A stretch of 64,000 nucleotides of DNA from Isoetes taiwanensis (GCA_021234155.1 JAJEKV010000013.1:4832028-4896027), one strand, 5' to 3'. Positions 33,665 through 46,009 are shown, counted from the first letter of the stretch. A program made the numbers and translations. The notes: a model not told the origin generated them from the sequence alone.

Positions 33665-34301
33665 TTATAAAGCCATTGCATTAAGAAATATTATACATAT
33701 GAAAAAACACAAAGGCACTTCGGCCTTTTTAGGGGTCTTTCTTCTTGTTGTATTCACCATAAAATTTTGACCATAGTACTTTCGGGATCCCTTATCGTAA
33801 GGCGAGCATGTCCTTGGGCATAATGATCCCCGCTTGGCATGTATTCTTTGCAAGGCTGCGAGTCCTCGAACAGACCAGACACCAAGCGCTTCCGAAGCCA
33901 TTTTGAAGAGCATTTAAAGGCGGTTGCTTGAATTACATGCTGGTATGATGTATCGCACCACACTCTTGCGAGAATCTCTCTCACGAGCACGGCAAATGGG
34001 AGCGGAATGACCATCTCGGTGCTCTTACGATACTTCTTAATCTCATGGCCTCTTTAATACCGAGGCCGTCTTCGCTTAGGCCTCTACCCTCACCCACCCC
34101 AGCATTTGGAGCCTGTTGCTCGGCCGACTCTTCCGGCCGCCTCCTCACCCCAGCATCTGCAGGCTGTTCCTCGGCCGACTCTTCCGGCCGTCTCCTCACA
34201 TTCCTGGTCGCCTTCCCCTTTCTGGCGTTGGGCCTCCTCCTTTGATTTGAAGGTCCTGGCACCTCCACAGGAGGAACAGGAGGAAGCGAGGAAAAGAGCA
34301 A
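33665..34301 (-). other. minus-strand ORFs, one with a Pro/Glu/Arg-rich repeat, unknown product
   Basis: The frame 34301-33981 (106 codons) starts MLFSSLPPVPPVEVPGPSNQ, then contains two copies of VRRRPEESAE(E/Q)Q(P/A).(D/N)AG encoded by a roughly 54-bp tandem repeat. The frame 34014-33754 follows it (SSKWLRKRLVSGLFEDSQ). They may be one gene with a frameshift. The composition suggests a disordered linker. No family is recognised. Confidence 0.4.
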
Positions 34302-35153
34302 GAAGGCGGCTGCCCAATAATTAATCCGGCATCATATTACGCTTTCGCCCGGTCTCTCACATTTCATCCTCGTCTCTCGAGCAGGAGTGCACCTCCCTAC
34401 TTACTCGGGCTGCTTCTCCGCTTGATGTCTGTCATGCGGATTTCTTTTTCGGGTCTTACGTTAGGCATGGTGGGAGGAGGAGAATCTCTATCGAGACTTG
34501 AGTCGGATGAAGAAGGCGGACTAATGTAATCACACGGCCTTACACCACTGGATGGATCCTTGCGGTTTGCTTAGTTCTTGCCATGGCTTCTCGGCGGATG
34601 GCGCTTTATACTACGAACAACGACAAAATAGACAAGCTGGCGGGGGAGATAAATAGTAAAAAGCGAAGTTAAAGTAAAATATGATGGTAGCGTTTTTAAA
34701 TAATTATGCGGAACCCTAAAAAATATCGGACAAAATCACGGAACCCTAAAAAACATCAGACAAAAACACAAATAAAAACCGAGATTCAAAGCTAGCCGAT
34801 AGACAATTTCTTGTTGATCGCGAACTCACTAAACTTTACATTTCCCTCTTGCACGTAACCAACCCTAATGCCATCAATAAAATAATGGAAGTCGTCGGAC
34901 AATTTCCTCTGTCTCCATTAGCACTCTTAGCTCGATAATGGCCATTAAACTTTCCATGGTGGCCGTATAAATGACTTCCTCCCCTCTCCATACTTTCGAA
35001 TATCCACGCGCATCGGAGTGTCTATTATGGTCCTCAAGCGGCTCCCAAAAAGTTGTGCGACCTCTCTTTTTACTGTTTCCTTCGTTCTAGTTGACAATTA
35101 GCATTATAAATATTGTTTTGGAAGAAAGTATCGAACTTAAAGGAGGACTTAAC

Positions 35154-35366
35154 TTACAGCGGACCTCTGTTAGTTGACCCGGATGATTCGTGGAATCGAA
35201 CATCAGTCGGAACCAAAAATAAGCCATCCACAAAATCGGCGGGGGAGAAAGCATTATATGTCTTGGGACTTTTGAACTTCTGCGCCATCACGGAATATGT
35301 TAGCAAATACCTCAAGCGGTGTGAAGATTTTTGAAACTCATCCCTCCGCCTCCGTTTTTCGGACAT
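35154..35366 (-). other. minus-strand ORF, unknown product
   Basis: 70 codons, MSEKRRRRDEFQKSSHRLRY, with no recognised family. The opposite strand is also open (KVSNLKEDLTYSGPLLVDPD), so coding strand is uncertain. Confidence 0.25.
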
Positions 35367-35706
35367 TCCGCTTGCACCTCGTCAGCCATGCATTTCTTCA
35401 TTGCAATTACATTGTTCTCATTGTGCGTGGCTTACAAAGTTCACTTAAAGGGGGCAATTCAACCGGCCTCAAGCTCGGTTTCGACCTTTACGTTATAATC
35501 ATGTCGAAGTAAAACCGGATGCCTATACCCGCAAGGTCCACGGCATCCATACCTTGAAAAGGACAATTCCGATGTCTATGTGATACGACAAGTACACTAC
35601 TAATACTTTCGGTAGGAATGACATCCACGGCGTCGATAAACATAAACACGCACAATAAATTTGTTTGTAAACGCGTGTCAGCGAAAAGAAATGAAAAGAT
35701 AAAGAA

Positions 35707-35774
35707 GATCACCGCGGCCGAAACTATCTCTCTGCTTGATTAAGTAGCTGACAGCTAGCCGGCGTCGTGTGATC
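35707..35774. repeat. inverted-repeat module 10 (68 bp)
   Basis: Left GATCACCGCGGCCG, right GGCGTCGTGTGATC. The central 40 bp is unlike modules 4 and 7, so only the arms are conserved. Confidence 0.8.
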
Positions 35775-36420
35775 CGTTTAAGGTGGTTACCATTTGCGGG
35801 CAATTTTGGGAAAATTTGTTTTTGGTGGAGATTAGCTCTTTGGCCATATCGGAAGGGGTATATGCATGTCGTATTGTTATACTTTCCACTTTCCGGCGCT
35901 AGAATTCAACTTGAACTCTTTTATCCTACCTATCAATGTGTCGCCGCGTCTGATCGCCTTTGTAAAGCAACTCTATGCTGCCCCTCGTTGATGGCGGCAT
36001 ACTCACCACGAACCTATTGAGACAAAACCTCCCACTTCTTGACCTTGGGAGTTACGTAAATGGGGCAAGAACACGAAATTACGGGGAGACATGGATTGCG
36101 GATGAGGAGTGAAGGCGGAGAGGATGCGCGTAGAGCCGGGTGGCGATCTGAAGTTTGGCGCCAAAATTTGACAAAGGGAGTTGGTGGCGGTGGCGGTGGC
36201 GGTCAAAGTCACCATTATTTTTGGTGGCGACTCCCGAAAAATACGGGCCATTAAAATGGTTTGCAATAAAAGCGCGAGGCATCCCCTATGAAAATCGCCA
36301 TGTGGATGCCAAGTAAGCTGCTCATCCTTCTACACCCAAGTATCTCGACTTTTCGTAAAAGCGCCAAACCTGATTGGTCTGGCGAATCGGCGTGGAAATC
36401 TTTAGCCCAAGATAAGGGCC
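35775..36420. other. right subterminal region of the inner element
   Basis: Holds a GGTGGC run at about 36181-36205 and no recognisable gene. It ends at the right inverted repeat. Confidence 0.4.
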
Positions 36421-36455
36421 ATTTCAGACCCCAAATCCGCCCTAATGACTCGAAC

Positions 36456-36837
36456 AAAATTACGAAAGCCCGAATCCGAGCTCTTTAAAGAAATACATAT
36501 ACGATGCGAGAACCGGTTCTCATAGGCTGCGCGTGTGGAAGCAGGGTAGATGGTCGAAAACTCCAAGAGAAGAGAGGCTTTGTGAAGTATGCAATATGAA
36601 TATGGTTGAAGATGAGGTTCATGTGTTCTTCACGATTGTCCAACATATGAGGATATTGAACTAAATTTGATATCTGAGACTCTTGATTTTCATCCTTATT
36701 AGATGATAATCCTATGGTGCTTGGTCTCTATTTAATTTGTAGAAGCACATCGTTCACTAGTATTGGCTGTGAACAATCTTGTATGTCTGTTCGCTCCATG
36801 GCCTTCAAGGTCCAACGTGGGCGTGATTAATTAATTA

Positions 36838-36867
<30 letters not shown>
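36456..36867 (+). mobile_element. LINE retrotransposon, 3' part with ATT-repeat tail
   Basis: Directly after the inner element, the LINE frame resumes with YDARTGSHRLRVWKQGRW and CEVCNMNMVEDEVHVF, the CxxC...E..H pattern of the zinc-binding region that follows LINE reverse transcriptases. Non-coding 3' sequence then ends in an ATTAATTAATT and ATT-repeat tail (about 36828-36867), as expected for a LINE 3' terminus. Confidence 0.7.
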
Positions 36868-36868
<1 letters not shown>

Positions 36869-37040
36869 CTTGATCTGGACCGTACATAGCAATCCTCGTT
36901 TGTGGGGTATAGCTATACAAGTTTTTGTATACTGTATAGTGAGGTTTGCAAAAGACTATAAGGTTTGAGGGAATGTAGTTAATGGTGTTAATTTTGTACA
37001 TGTATTGTAAGTTTTTGGGGCTCTATTTGCCCCCTCGTAA

Positions 37041-37113
37041 CCCCGTGTGAATATGCACCCAAACCAAAGGGGGTTTCAGGGGGATTTTAATTTAAATGCG
37101 TTAGATGCAGTGG
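37041..37113 (-). repeat. right 73-bp inverted repeat of the outer element
   Basis: Reverse complement of 18908-18980 with three transitions. Outward matching ends at TGG (37113). Confidence 0.85.
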
Positions 37114-37121
37114 TTTGTGTT

Positions 37122-40100
37122 AATAACGTTAATGTTAGTTATATGTTGGTTGTTATATTAACACTAGAGTGGTCAGGTGATGGACCAAAAATGGTCCATT
37201 TGAAGTGTTCACTTTAAAATTCATATAAAATCAATGATACAAAATCTATTTGAACCCTTCGTAGGAGTTCATATATGGCAGTCATGGTCCACTAGAAAAA
37301 TACCTAAAAATATATATACCTCCATTCTTGTAAGTTATGCTCTAGCAAACTCAAGGGGGTCAAGTACAAAAAGATTCATGTTTACACAAAGTCAAACTGT
37401 CTCGACAAAACGATTTTTTCAAATTTTTTAATTACCATGATATTTTTCTACACGAGATAGGAAAAACAAAACAAAAAATCACATGTCAATCTGAAGTCTG
37501 TGAAGAAAGATAGGGCCATGCAAACATGACAGGGTCAAAACCGCTTTCTGCCTCCTCAGAACCAATTATGGTTCCCAGAAAGCAGTTGTAGTTTAAATAC
37601 AACAACTTTCACAGGGAAATGCATTTTGAGCTAATATTTGATATATAAGCAATTGATAAGTTCCTCCATCCCATAAAAATGTTGGTTGGCCTTGGATTTG
37701 ATGTTTGGACTTTCACTTTTGATCTCAATTTTAGGTAACTTGTAATAATGATTAATATCTATATCTATATCTATATATAATAATAAAGCCATTTTAGGAT
37801 AGTTTGTGCGCGATCTTGTCCTTTCATTTGTTTTGTTTCACAACTTTCATTCTGGGCCATTTAATAGTTAGTTATTATTTTCCCGAAAAAGACAGTGAAC
37901 AATTTTACCTAAAACTAAAAAAATCATGAGCTATTATTGCGGAGTGCTGTCGGGACTCTTTTCTGCAAGAGGGCTCCATGGATTTAGGATATTCTATCTT
38001 ACTCTGTACTGCCGGGCATTCGGTGTCTACGAACAACAGATAAATTCTTCTGGGTTGACAGCATTCATGCATGCCTCCTTCTTTTTCTTAGGACGAAAAG
38101 CGGGGATTGAAGTTTCTACGGTTGGATTTGGACCCCCAAAAGTCGGTTCTTTTGATTTCTTCTCTTAGGGAGTTCTTGTTTGATCGAGGATCATGTCTAA
38201 TACAAGTAGAACATGAGGTGATAAAGGCGATCGCTTTCTTGGGTTGGATCCTTTGATGCTTCGATTTCTTTGGTGGGTTTCTTTTTCTTTTTGCTGATCG
38301 TTTTCTTATGAATCTAAATTGTGCCCCTTTTCTTGTCTGCGGTCGAGCGTGTTTTAATGGCGAGAAAACAACATGGTTTACGTGTTATCGGACTTGGGTT
38401 TCTCACGTATGCAGGTTCCTGTCCCTCCGATGTATCGCCTCCTCGGTTCCTTATGGATTAAAAGCGGACCCCGATGAAAGTTCTTCTCCGGTTGATCGGG
38501 ATGAAGTAAATGGCGGTATGTCCTTTCCATTGTTATCTTTAGACCCTCCTTTGCCACCTAACCATGCGAGAACATCGGAAGTCGATTGATTGCAATATGT
38601 AAATGGCGGTGATGCTACATACCACGCGTTTCGATTTGCATTTTTCTCTTGCGGCCCGGTGGCGAATCGGCTTCAAGATGACATCATCGTTCTAGGATGT
38701 TTAGCGATGAATCTCTTCTTTGCAAGTATTGGCTTTGTCAAGATGAGACCATCACATTTTACATATGCCATGTCTTTGATTGCCAATACTCTCCCTTAAA
38801 GAAAAGCATACGAGAAGAACGATTTTAGCTAATCATATCCTTCTCTTTCTTAAGCTTGGAAAGCATGCCAATCACAAGGTGAAGCTCTTTGGCACCGATC
38901 TTTGCGGTCGGTTGTACTTGCGCTAATGTTTGATTGAACTCTTATTAGACATGTAGCACATTTTTCTTTTCTGGACCTCGCTTTAAATCTATAGGATTGT
39001 CAAAATGTGTGATAAGGTATTGCAGAAACCATGGCCAATTGTCAGTCATATTCTCATAAAAGTAAATTGTGTTTTCTCCATCCCCATTGCTATTTATGTT
39101 GACAAGGAGAGGTGGGCCAATCGATTTTAGTAATGGGTGACTAAGGTCTATAGCGAGAGGGCATCTCGAGAATACTCACGACATGCTTACATCTATCACA
39201 CCTTTCAATAGCCATAGGCAATCGGCACGAGCATCATTTCCGAGGGATGTTGCTGGAATAAAAGTTTAATTTGTTGCTCGTAATAGGGAATGACAGGTAG
39301 ACATAATGATGATAAATGTAATTTCTTGAAGATGCCAATGACAAGTGAATATGCATCTGCATCTGTCACGGGTAAGCATGTTTATGGAATGTTTGGGTTT
39401 TTATAGTAAGCTACACTTTACATATTAATGCATAAATTTTTCTATCCATATTACACATTGTTAGATGAATATTATCTTCACTCTTTATGAGCCAGTTGAA
39501 TGCCATAGCCAATGATGTTGACAGAACATGACAGCATTCCAGGTCTGTATAATGGGTTCAGAGTCTATTCATTGTGAAGAAAAGATGTTTTGTCATGTTA
39601 ATCTGCAATCAGACCCATCTTGACATTGTATCACTGTCAAATGATTTCAAGTCACTCAGGAGCAAGATCTGAGGGTATGAATTCGATTTCAAATTTTTTT
39701 TTTTTAGTTGTAAAATGAAATGAGTGTATGTTGTTATTCACAGGATTTCACGAAGTTCTTGAAATGGCGGTATAGCGAAGAACATTACTGCGAGAGCAGT
39801 TTTTTGCAGCGATAGATTTGTATTAAGAAGCGAGAACATGATGGATTTGGTAATGAAATATATAAGGTTTTTAAATGATGTTGGTTTAGCGGTTATCTTG
39901 AATCGATCATTGATAATAGGAGAGCAAAGGTACTTCTTGTTCATTTCAATGACTTTTATCTCTTACCGAGGGCAAGTAGAATTTTTGCAGCTCTACAAAC
40001 CATTTTGTAGTGTGCAAAAGGATTCAATCAAAGCGGAAGAGAAAGAGTGCCCTCGATCGCCAAGTTTTCTTGCGAGGTATTATTGGGGGCATTGATCGGC

Positions 40101-40860
40101 TTCCTTCTATTCTTTTGTAGCATGCGGATCACCTTTGGCCATAGTCTTTAATCCACGAAATTGGTTAGGCATTCTTGTGCCATTGATTTTATGCCATTTA
40201 GCCATTGATTTTGTTGGTTTGTTTTTCACTATTGATTCTGACGGACAAAAACATGCTATTTGGATTTTGGCTACTTGAGTATGCTAAAGCCTTCTATTTA
40301 GGCGAAACGAATTGGTACGTGTATTGAAGCTAGGACCCTTGTTTGTGGTGCTCTACCCGGGCTTTCAATGTTGGATAGGTTATTTTCATTTTATCCATGG
40401 CATGCCCACATTATCATCTATTCTAACACTTTTGTGTTGATCCCAATTCGCACAATGTCGGCAAGATTAACTACGTTGATGCTCTTATTTTTATATGCGG
40501 GGCTCCCACTCGACCAAAGGAGCCACAGTTTGTTAACGCTTTGGACACTATAGGGCCGATGCTTCCATTGCTGAGGAGCATCTATGGCAGACAAAAAACA
40601 TGCTTTTTGGATTCTGGCTACTTGAGTATGATGAAGTCTTCTCTTTAAAAACCTGAGAACGAACTGGCTGGGTATTGAAGCTCGCTGGCCTACAATGTTG
40701 GAATGTCCCTCTGGTATTTACATTTTGCATTGCCTTAGACTCAATTTTTGTTAGTATAGAAGCTCTTTTCTATTCTTCTGAGGGGTAGATAATGAGAGCA
40801 GTATGATTATCAAGGATTTTCTATTGTGAAAAATTGGTAGTTCTCTGAGCTGTATACACA
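37122..40860. other. decayed DNA, no gene named
   Basis: Some plus-strand frames look once-coding, for example 38308-38799, open but for one TGA at 38587. A segment with ACATGCT.TTTGGATT.TGGC and CTTGAGTATG occurs at about 40250 and again at 40600. ATCTAT microsatellite lies near 37755-37780. No family is recognised. Confidence 0.35.
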
Positions 40861-40970
40861 GGATTATTGAAATGCAGAAAATTTTGAATAAACAAGTAGT
40901 AAAACAAGCTGCTAAAGCTGAAGGAGGTGGGATAGCACGTTTAAATAACTCTAAGGAAGCAAAACAGTAA
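40861..40970 (+). CDS. possible orphan exon, unknown gene
   Basis: A good acceptor (GTATACACAG) precedes an open stretch reading IIEMQKILNKQVVKQAAKAE, then GGGIARLNNSKEAKQ, and a donor-like GTAAGT follows at once. The peptide is basic and likely helical. A following block (RTKADGKQYKDCCYEEITKV, about 41100-41160) could be the next exon. I cannot name the family, and the flanks contain many stops, so this may be a relic. Confidence 0.3.
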
Positions 40971-41169
40971 GTTAATGCATTGCATTGAACCCTTGGGAGC
41001 ATGTTCCATACTTTAATCCTTCTTGGCTCCACATATTCTTTCCCCTCTAGGCTTTCAACTACCACCCACAATATGTTTCTGGTTAACAACTAGCTGATAG
41101 GACAAAAGCAGATGGGAAACAATACAAAGATTGTTGCTATGAGGAGATAACTAAGGTGGTGGAATTATG

Positions 41170-44100
41170 ATTTGACAAACTGTTGACAAAGGTTGGTTTT
41201 TACGATACTCGGTCTGTTTTCACACAGAGTATGATTGCTGGTGAGCTGATTTCACACTTTACCATGTCCAGTTTATTGCCGAAGATCTTAAAGTTGCGTT
41301 AAAGGAATCTACAATAGTAGGTTCTTGAACTCAACTCGATCCTTTGTTATTTATGATAATCTAACTTCCTCATTATCTTTGTAATTGGGCGAGAATTGCG
41401 GATATCTATGATTATGTTGCACCACTTTTCACTGCGCTTTTTTCCAAGGTAGCTTTATAACATTCTATGGTTGAAATCATTTTACTACATGAAATTGTTC
41501 ATTTAGTCCTTTTGACAAGATTTATGCCGAGTTGGTGGCCCTTTTCCCTCAAAATTTAATTATTGAGATTTAAATATCTCGGCTGACCTTGTGGTTATAG
41601 ATATGAGATTTTTTCAACTCATGGTTCAACTCTATACTAGGCATTTTATATCGGATCTTTGAGAAAGCACTGGCGATAGTGAGTGATTTTCAATTATTGA
41701 CATCTTAAAGATCTTTTTTATCAAGGCTTTACTGCAAGAGAATGGTGGATGTGTTTGCAAGTTGGGTGCCAACAACATTATCATTGGACGCGTGTTAAGC
41801 GCATATTATGTATGTCAAACTAGAGGTTTCAAATAGAATGGTGGGCGTGTGCTCTTTGTGTGATTGTATGAACTGTGATTGTATGAAATTTCAAGCTCCT
41901 ATATTGCGGGTAAAGGATCTTTGGCTCGCATTTTCATCCCTTGCTGCCTAAGATTTGCTTCATGCATGCATGCATGATTGCATTGCATATTTCAATTATT
42001 TAGTGCCTAACTTTGTGAGGGATGTTGCCAAGTTGGTTAGGCTACTACTATTTCTTCCACATGAGATGATTGCTGGAGACCTTATATTTTACTGGATGAG
42101 GGATAACAAAGGAAGGCGAAACATTTTAGAGTCACATGGAGGAGCCCAGGGAACTGGTAAGCTGTATTTCTCCTTATAATGCTGAAGTCCTATGTTAATG
42201 TGCATAGTGGGATGTAATTTAACATAGTGGGATGTAATTTAACATAATGAAGTAAACTTTACCATGACTTTTTGTACTGTCATATGATATATGCACATGT
42301 TACATTTGTCTGCTGCATAAGATTGACCTTTTTGGGCCATAATTTCAACAGCTCCCCATCACAGTGCTATGCTTTTGGCTTCTTAAATTATGAAAACACA
42401 AGTTGGAACCTGCCGCTTTGTCTTTTCTGCTACAGTTTCCATTATATATCATATCTCATTTCTTCATGAAGACAAAAAAATGTTTTGCTGGCTAATGTGG
42501 CCAAGGAAGTTTTCCACATTCCATAAGAAGTTGAAGTAGCTTTTGAATATTGTTATAAAGTTAACTTTTGTTTCGCTGATGCAATTGTTGAAAGACGCAA
42601 AATTCATACTTGGTGAAGTTTTCGTGTCTTCCATGAATTTCTCAAGCACATCAACTAAAATGCTTTAGAAGTGCTATCAACTTCGTTGCCTTTTGAAAGC
42701 TGGACGCACATAATAGTTGAGACTGGGATGAGGCTGCTTTCCCAAAATTTGAGGGAACTGTTCCTTCTCCATTGTGGTCCTTACTATTGGTGCTAGAAAC
42801 TTTAAACACTTGGACATGCTTATCTACTTCCTTTGACATTCGATCTTATCTATCTTTACCTGGAGCTAGCACTGGGGCTATAAAAAGCCAAGGTACATTG
42901 GGTGACATCACATCAAACTTTTTAAAACTGCCATGTTTCCAGAAATAACATTACACTATTGAAATGGAGAAGTTGATACTTTGGAACCATTTGCGACACA
43001 AGGAGATCAATTACCCATAGGAGAAAGTGACATGTGCACCGTTGTGGCTAGCTTGTCACCTGATGGTAGGATGTGGCAATGGCAGCAAGTAGCTTGTTTG
43101 ATCTTGTATATAAATGGCATTGAACTCAGCGATATGTAATAGCCTTTGTATTTGAATACAACAGACATGTAGGTCTTAACCCTTAATATGATGGAGAATA
43201 TTATGATGCAATAATGTTATCAGGCATATTAAGGTAAGTTCCATCAATATCTGCAATAATGTGTTTCTGGGTGCTTGATAAAGCATATAAGAAGGGCTAG
43301 CCATTAATGAGAGTCAAGGTGTGCAATAGCAGAATGGTGGCTGTCAATTAATAGCCGAGCTGAACCTTTTGTATATCCAAGCTTAATATAAGTGAAATGG
43401 AACTGGAATCAACCTGAAAGCATTGGGCACTTAGGAACTAGGCTTGTACATATGGGCACTTTGTCTATCTTGATGCATATTATGGCATGTAACAGGAAAG
43501 CTAGAGACAATGCACAGCATTAGAAAATCTTTAAGTCGTATCTAGCAACAGGTGGAGGTTCGTTTTTGCTTTTGCCAGTTCTCTCTTGATTTGTCTATTG
43601 CTGTTGTTGGACTCGGAAAAGATTTGCCCCACAAAGAAATTGCGTTAACAAAGAAATTGCCATATATATAACTTATTGTGTCGATAAATGATTATTCTTT
43701 GTTTGTTGAAGTAAAATTTCAACAAACAAAGAATGTAATAATTGTAACTAATTCTAAGTATGAGTTAGAATGATTTCAATTTCGATATTGACTTGGCATT
43801 TAGAGGTAACCCCTACAATAAGGGGACCTAATTTCAAGTAACATGTAGATACTTTTTGGGCATCATAATTGTAAACTAATTACGAGTGCAACTTAGGAAC
43901 CTAATTGGGACTTAATGGCTTACGATTTCATTGATTTTTTCAAGATGTGTTTTGGCAAATACTAGATCTTTTTCCATTAGTACATTTTCACATGCCGCAA
44001 AGTACCCTAACAAAGTGTACTATAAAAATACTTGTGCTCGGTATCTGACTATAGAGAACTTTTGTTAGCCACACAATCTGAATATGTCCACTCTTGATTA

Positions 44101-45400
44101 CTGTTGACAATACCTTCAAGTTTGGAAGTTGGTATTTTCTATTCCCTAACTTTGCTCAAATACCATGCTCAAGCTTGCACATATGTTTCATTGAATATGC
44201 ATTATGGTAGCAATGTTTGCTCTTAAGAGAAGGTCATTTACTATGTGATAGATGATGTTCATTTCATGAAATACTAAACACTTCGATATTGTTTGTGGAA
44301 TGGTGGTTCCGTAAAGATAATCCAAACTTTTGTGTGGAAACAAAAGAAAAGTAAAAGGGATCTCCAAACAAATGCACATTACATGTGTAGAGCTACAAGA
44401 CATGTTAAGTGCTCTTGCATTTCGCATATTTGAAGCCCGAGTACAAAGGACAATTGTCTTCTAATAGAAGGAAAAATAGAATGCAAATTCTTTATCTAAG
44501 CACACAAATATCTCACAGATTGTTGGAACATGTGGTCAATAATACTAGATGACTTCCTCTTCACAAATGTGTTAGAACATTCAACAATGTTACATTTTAT
44601 TATATTTTGTGCTCCACTATGTTATGCTTTTATGGTGGTACATGGATAATTCACTAGGGTAACATTACCATGAAATTTGCTGAGGGGATTAGCTTTTTGT
44701 AGTGCAACATACACTTTATCCTCTATTGTATTGTGCTTCTATAGGTGCTTAAACCATACACAATGCATATAAACAAAAATACAACTATAAATAGAAAATT
44801 AAAGACTTCCATGTTTTCTAGCGTAAGAATGGTTCACTGTCTTCAATGTGACAAGACCCTTTAGCATAGAAGCTAGGTCAAGCCAAGTGAGAACCTCCAA
44901 ATAGTTCTTCATTCTACACAAAATCGGATGAATCAAGTAAAACATTTCTTGGCTTGCTTGAATCTACCATAAGGGGGTGCATCATTGCAAGAAAATTACT
45001 ATGTAGAAATCGTGTCGGGTATGCATGTAGAGGAATGAGTAGGGCATATGGTAAGGGGTTTTCATTGCCAAGCTGTGATAGATGAGGGTTTATGTATGAC
45101 CAGGAACCACGGATGGCATATGCAAAATAGATATAGGCGAATCACAGGAGTGCGTAGTTCTAGAAGTTTTGGAATCTTTGAGCGAGAATAATACTATGGG
45201 CCTTATGACTTCCGGATGGATCTTGGCAATGCCATGCTATTGGCCTAAGGAAATATACGCTCCGTAATATCGGTTTGCAACATACCCTTTGTTGTTATAT
45301 ATGAGGCTGGAACGAATAGACAAGAATAAAGGGGGTACAAATGCAAAAACTTTGTTGTTCAAAGAAAATCCAATAAGATCAAGCAAAAGAGTTGAAGCTC
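41170..45400. other. no gene recognised
   Basis: AT-rich decayed DNA. A plus-strand frame at about 42000-42160 (LPHEMIAGDLIFYWMRDNKG) ends at a GGTAAGC donor-like site but matches no family I know. A 22-bp duplication (CATAGTGGGATGTAATTTAA) is at about 42204-42246. Confidence 0.35.
43694..43734. repeat. perfect 17-bp hairpin
   Basis: ATTCTTTGTTTGTTGAA, a 7-base spacer, then its exact reverse complement. No T-tract follows on either side to suggest a terminator. Confidence 0.85.
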
Positions 45401-45529
45401 AACTCTTATAGGTTATCTTCCCAATATTGTTGATTCTCGTGCTGCGACTTCGCATGACACAACAAGCGAAAGAAGAACTTAGGGGTTGCCCCCATTGCCG
45501 GGCCGAATGCAGGAGGCGAAGGATCAGAA

Positions 45530-45640
45530 TGCCAAAGAAAAGATCCACCAAGAAAAGGTCAAGCGCCAAGAAAGGATTCGCCCGAAAGGTCAGCGCCAAG
45601 AAAGGATTAAGCCAAAAGGTCAACAGCGGCAAAAGGAGAA
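45530..45640 (+). repeat. short Lys/Arg-coding tandem repeats
   Basis: GCCAAGAAAGGATT(C/A) with GCC..AAAGGTCA recurs, producing KKRS/AKKG peptides in the plus frame at 45427-45681. The encoded basic repeat is probably a by-product of the DNA repeat. Confidence 0.5.
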
Positions 45641-45940
45641 AGGAGAATGATAGGAATCGCCCGGCGGGGTGGCTAAGGTAGAATAGAAGCGAGAAGGATA
45701 AGAAGCGAGGAAATGTCAAGCCATGCAGAAGAAGCCCTCCTCTTGCCAAGAGCAAGAACATAACACGAGACAACTGGCTGGATGGGGCTTTTCTATTCAT
45801 CCAGTGTAAATACAATGGTAGAAGTGGGTAGCTGCACATGCCAAGCTACCCAAAATAAAAAATATAGGGAAATATCGGTTATAACATCGGACCCCAAAAA
45901 TAAAAATTATACTATAGATTTTGGCTAGTGTACTTTTGCC

Positions 45941-46009
45941 TAGGGCTTATCGGCCGGGATTAAAACCCGCCCTTCGGGTTTTAGAGGAAAAACCTAGCGA
46001 TAAGCCCTA
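45941..46009. repeat. 69-bp nested inverted repeat (cruciform-like)
   Basis: TAGGGCTTATCG at the left pairs perfectly with CGATAAGCCCTA at the right. An inner hairpin AAAACCCG-CCCTT-CGGGTTTT (45962-45982) sits between them. This could be the end of a transposon. Confidence 0.8.

Larger units (their letters stand above)
22828..36455. mobile_element. 13.6-kb inner DNA element with about 33-bp inverted repeats, PIF/Harbinger-like ends, inserted in the LINE
   Basis: TCATTAGGGCGGATTTGG at 22828 and its reverse complement ending at about 36455 continue as paired arms for about 33 bp (GGGGTCTGAAATGGCC, with two single-base indels on the left). LINE coding sequence stops at one arm and resumes directly after the other, so the boundaries are supported independently. 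The GGGCGGATTTGG start and TTA/TAA borders resemble PIF/Harbinger ends with a TWA target site; this is inference. No DDE transposase is recognised. The interior carries degenerate plus-strand DNA (25.4-28.1 kb), a series of small minus-strand ORFs (29-35.4 kb) and the inverted-repeat modules listed separately. Confidence 0.6.
18908..37113. mobile_element. 18.2-kb outer transposon candidate bounded by 73-bp inverted repeats
   Basis: 18908-18980 and 37041-37113 are reverse complements at 70 of 73 positions; all differences are C/T or G/A. Matching stops abruptly on both outer sides. The flanks TATGTGTG (18900-18907) and TTTGTGTT (37114-37121) agree at 6 of 8 positions, compatible with an 8-bp target duplication but weak. 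No transposase is recognised. Most of the length consists of later insertions: a LINE and, within it, a 13.6-kb element. Without these the element would be about 1 kb and carry only the kinase fragment. Confidence 0.6.

Noticed and set aside
22828-36455. Endogenous giant virus or Polinton insertion
   Set aside because: Many small ORFs and repeated intergenic signals suggested it, but no capsid, packaging ATPase, polymerase or integrase motif is visible, and promoters are plant-like TATA boxes.
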